This document shows positions 5,395-7,462 of a DNA stretch of 7,462 bases, piece by piece. Both the position numbers and the translations under genes were made by a program. The first letter of the stretch is position 1. The number at the start of each line of letters is the position of its first letter. Below the pieces are notes generated by a model. It saw nothing but the letters and a program-made list of their open reading frames with translations, ran no database searches and was not told where the DNA came from. The stretch is from contig JASLEL010000348.1 in assembly GCA_030151145.1 (NCBI GenBank), forward strand, positions 1 through 7,462, given 5' to 3'. Source of the DNA: Aquirhabdus sp. GTDB lineage: Bacteria > Pseudomonadota > Gammaproteobacteria > Pseudomonadales > Moraxellaceae.

Positions 5395-6690
5395 TTAGGC
5401 CTTGTTCAGACCACGGAACTCCAGCGCACCACGGTATGGTGCATCGACCATCTCTTCGATACGCAGCAGTTGGTTGTACTTGGAGACGCGATCCGAACGG
5501 CACAGCGAGCCGGTCTTGATCTGACCTGCAGCGGTACCGACAGCGAGGTCAGCAATGGTCGAATCTTCGGTCTCACCCGAACGGTGCGAGATCACGGTGG
5601 CGTAGTTGTTGGCTTTGGCGAGATAGATCGCATCCAAGGTTTCGGTCAAGGTACCGATCTGGTTGAATTTGATCAGGATAGCATTTGCGACGCCCTGATC
5701 GATGCCTTTTTGCAGGATCGCCGGGTTGGTCACGAACAGGTCGTCGCCGACCAGTTGCACATTCTTGCCGCAGATGTCGGTCAGGTATTTCCAGCCTTCC
5801 CAGTCGGACTCATCCAGACCATCTTCAATCGAGATGATCGGGTATTGACGTGCGAGGCCCGCCAGATAATCGGCAAACTGTGTGCTGGTGAACGACTTGT
5901 TACCTTCACCGGCCAGCACATATTGACCGTTTTTGTAGAATTCAGTTGCGGCGCAGTCCAGTGCCAGCATGATGTCGGAGCCGACTTTATAGCCGGTCTG
6001 CTCAATCGCTTGCAGGATCACGGTGATCGCTTCTTCGTTGGAGCGCAGGTTCGGTGCAAAGCCACCCTCGTCACCCACAGCAGTGTTCAGACCTTGCTTT
6101 TTCAGCACGCTCTTTAAGCTGTGGAAAATCTCAGCGCCGGCACGCAGTGCTTCGGCAAAGCTGGTGAAGCCAACTGGCTCGATCATGAATTCCTGAATAT
6201 CCACGGTATTGTCGGCATGTGCGCCACCGTTCAGGATGTTCATCATCGGCACCGGCATCGACAGGACCGATTGACCGCGCAGATTGGCGATGTGTTGGTA
6301 CAGCGGCAGGTGCAGTTCGGTTGCAGCAGCACGGGCGGCAGCCAGAGACACGGCCAGCATGGCGTTTGCGCCCAGTTTACCTTTGTTTTCGGTACCATCG
6401 AGTGCAATCAGCTTCTCATCCAGACCCTTTTGGTCACGGACATCGAAGTCCAGGAGCAGATCACGGATTTCGCTGTTGACGTTCTGTACGGCATTACGGA
6501 CACCCTTGCCCAGATAGCGGGATTTGTCGCCATCACGCAGTTCGAGTGCTTCGCGCGAACCGGTGGACGCACCACTTGGCGCTGTACCACGACCGGTCAC
6601 ACCAGAAGCCAGCGTAATATCGGCTTCGATGGTCGGATTGCCACGGGAATCCAGAATCTCGCGGGCGCGAATGTCAGTAATTTGACTCAT
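5395..6690 (-). CDS. eno: Enolase (phosphopyruvate hydratase)
   Basis: Enolase interconverts 2-phosphoglycerate and phosphoenolpyruvate in glycolysis and gluconeogenesis; in many gammaproteobacteria it is also part of the RNA degradosome. The 431-residue length is standard. SRGNPT (15-20) and SGASTG (39-44) form the mobile loops. H158 and E167 lie in GGAHADNTVDIQE, the catalytic pair is E208 (VGDEGG) and K341 (ILIKFNQIG), the Mg ligands are D245, E289 and D316, and H369 (VISHRSGE) and K392 contact substrate. All are present. The start at 6690 matches the family N-terminus MSQITDIRAREILDSRGNP and has AGGAG 6 nt upstream; an upstream in-frame ATG at 6726 would add 12 unrelated residues and is rejected. 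The phosphoenolpyruvate it makes is a substrate of KdsA, encoded just upstream. Confidence 0.99.
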   Translation of the reverse strand: MSQITDIRAREILDSRGNPTIEADITLASGVTGRGTAPSGASTGSREALELRDGDKSRYLGKGVRNAVQNVNSEIRDLLLDFDVRDQKGLDEKLIALDGTENKGKLGANAMLAVSLAAARAAATELHLPLYQHIANLRGQSVLSMPVPMMNILNGGAHADNTVDIQEFMIEPVGFTSFAEALRAGAEIFHSLKSVLKKQGLNTAVGDEGGFAPNLRSNEEAITVILQAIEQTGYKVGSDIMLALDCAATEFYKNGQYVLAGEGNKSFTSTQFADYLAGLARQYPIISIEDGLDESDWEGWKYLTDICGKNVQLVGDDLFVTNPAILQKGIDQGVANAILIKFNQIGTLTETLDAIYLAKANNYATVISHRSGETEDSTIADLAVGTAAGQIKTGSLCRSDRVSKYNQLLRIEEMVDAPYRGALEFRGLNKA

Positions 6691-6876
6691 GAAACACTCC
6701 TGATAGGAAAAATAAGCAAAAGACAACGTATGACGATGTCAATCAATGTCTGTTACGAGTCGATGGCCGTAAATCCATACGGACGCTCGTCTAATAAAAC
6801 TACCTCTACCCCTGGGTACCTGATCCGGTACCAAAAAAACTCACGGCGACTAAAGGTCGGGCAGCATGTGTCAGGC
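6691..6876 (-). promoter_or_regulatory. kdsA-eno intergenic region with likely eno leader and promoter
   Basis: This 186-nt gap is much longer than the other gaps in the block, so eno probably has its own promoter here. A consensus -35 TTGACA lies on the minus strand at 6742-6737, but no good -10 follows at 16-18 nt (the sequence there reads TTGCTTATTTTT), so the exact promoter is uncertain. The Shine-Dalgarno AGGAG for eno is at 6701-6697. The gap also holds two GGTACC copies and a T7 run after kdsA. Confidence 0.4.
6815..6832. repeat. Paired GGTACC palindromes
   Basis: Two copies of the self-complementary hexamer GGTACC (6815-6820 and 6827-6832) are separated by 6 nt. They can pair as a 6-bp hairpin and would also suit a dimeric DNA-binding protein. 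On the minus strand a run of seven T (6839-6833) comes before, not after, this hairpin, so it is not an intrinsic terminator for kdsA. Confidence 0.4.
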
Positions 6877-7462
6877 TTAGTGGGTATCCAGTACTGCAAA
6901 GCCCTTGACCAGATCATCCACTTGCTTGATCTGGGTCAGGAACGCCTCTAACTGTGACAGGCGTAATGCACTGGGACCATCGCACTTGGCCACATCCGGA
7001 TCCGGATGCGCTTCCAAAAAGAGTCCGGCGAGGCCCGTTGCCATCCCGGCACGCGCCAGCGTCGTGATCTGAGCACGACGACCACCCGCCGAGTCGCTAC
7101 GGCCACCCGGGGTCTGCAAGGCATGCGTGACATCAAAGAAGACGGGGACATTCAGGGACTTCATGGTATCGAACCCGAGCATATCCACAACCAGATTGTT
7201 GTAACCAAAGCTTGAGCCACGCTCACACAGGATCAGGCGATCATTGCCCGCTTCCAGACACTTGTGCAGGATATGACGCATCTCGTGCGGGGCCAAAAAC
7301 TGGGCTTTCTTGATATTGATAATGGCTTTGGATTTCGCCATCGCCTCAACCAGATCAGTCTGACGACTCAGGAACGCGGGCAACTGGATAATATCCGCCA
7401 CTTCAGCCACTGGTGCAGCCTGATAAGGCTCGTGTACATCGGTGATGATCGGCACGTTATAG
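6877..7462 (-). CDS. kdsA: 3-deoxy-8-phosphooctulonate (KDO-8-P) synthase, N-terminus cut by window edge
   Basis: KdsA condenses phosphoenolpyruvate with arabinose 5-phosphate to form KDO 8-phosphate, the first committed step toward the KDO of lipopolysaccharide inner core, in the cytosol. About 194 residues are visible against roughly 284 in E. coli, so about 90 N-terminal residues lie beyond base 7462. The frame is open through the edge; the GTG at 7455 is an internal valine (VPIITDVHEP), not a start. Conserved blocks in order are TDVHEPYQAAPVAEV, IQLPAFLSRQTDLVEAMA, NIKKAQFL (the family usually has Pro where this has Ala), LCERGSSFGYNNLVVDM, FDVTHALQ, SGGRRAQ-like SAGGRRAQ, LFLEAHPDPDVAKCDGPSAL and FLTQIKQVDDLVK. 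The metal-dependent versus metal-independent class cannot be judged because its marker residue is in the missing part. It lies upstream of eno, whose product it uses. Confidence 0.98.
   Translation of the reverse strand, partial: YNVPIITDVHEPYQAAPVAEVADIIQLPAFLSRQTDLVEAMAKSKAIINIKKAQFLAPHEMRHILHKCLEAGNDRLILCERGSSFGYNNLVVDMLGFDTMKSLNVPVFFDVTHALQTPGGRSDSAGGRRAQITTLARAGMATGLAGLFLEAHPDPDVAKCDGPSALRLSQLEAFLTQIKQVDDLVKGFAVLDTH

Noticed and set aside
6691..6726. Upstream ATG at 6726 as the enolase start
   Set aside because: It would add 12 residues unrelated to enolases. The ATG at 6690 has AGGAG at 6 nt and gives the family N-terminus.
6833..6859. Possible intrinsic terminator after kdsA (CGAC/GTCG hairpin and T7 run)
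   Set aside because: The stem has only 4 bp and is separated from the T run by 7 nt, too weak to call.
5131..6951. Two long plus-strand open frames antisense to eno and ftsB (5131-6117 and 6121-6951)
   Set aside because: They lie opposite strongly conserved genes, have no recognisable motifs, and are the usual by-product of the biased codon use of a highly expressed gene such as eno.
7453..7455. GTG at 7455 as the kdsA start
   Set aside because: The frame stays open to the window edge and the residues there fall inside the conserved VPxITDVHEP block, so this is an internal valine.
1..7462. CRISPR arrays, insertion sequences, integrases, toxin-antitoxin or defence genes
   Set aside because: Looked for and not seen: no regularly spaced direct repeats, no terminal inverted repeats with a transposase, and no such protein motifs.

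Overview
The window comes from a bacterial chromosome, most likely a gammaproteobacterium of the order Pseudomonadales and probably Moraxellaceae-like. The enolase resembles Acinetobacter enolase as I remember it, and kdsA-eno-ftsB-ispD is a familiar gammaproteobacterial order. No database search was run, so the lineage is an inference. Both ends cut a gene: a secreted beta-helix protein loses its C-terminus at base 1, and kdsA loses its N-terminus at base 7462.

Right half (3324-7462, all minus strand): a housekeeping block transcribed leftwards, kdsA > eno > ftsB > ispD > ispF > a small two-helix membrane protein with a YcxB-like C-terminal region. From eno onward the gaps are tiny: 3 nt, a 4-nt ATGA overlap, 34 nt and 25 nt. 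The last five genes therefore look like one transcription unit. It joins KDO synthesis for lipopolysaccharide, glycolysis, the divisome and two steps of the MEP isoprenoid pathway. A 186-nt gap between kdsA and eno holds the likely eno leader. The unit meets the plus-strand gene yaiL (DUF2058) head to head, with a perfect 8-bp hairpin between the two stop codons.

Middle (2022-3275): yaiL is divergent from a 93-residue two-helix membrane protein on the minus strand. Each has a candidate promoter in the 186-nt gap between them.

Left part (1-2140): a minus-strand tRNA-Gly(GCC) gene has a near-consensus promoter about 90 bases upstream and a textbook intrinsic terminator. A gene-poor stretch of about 415 bases follows, then a long exported, cysteine-rich protein with a parallel beta-helix (pectate-lyase-like) pattern. 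It is open for 498 codons and runs off the edge. This is the most accessory-looking part of the window and the least predictable in function.

I see no insertion sequence, CRISPR array, integrase, toxin-antitoxin pair or defence gene. I do not claim a new system here. The points most worth a second look are the truncated beta-helix protein, the two small membrane proteins, a 14-bp palindrome between ispF and its downstream gene, and the tRNA leader.
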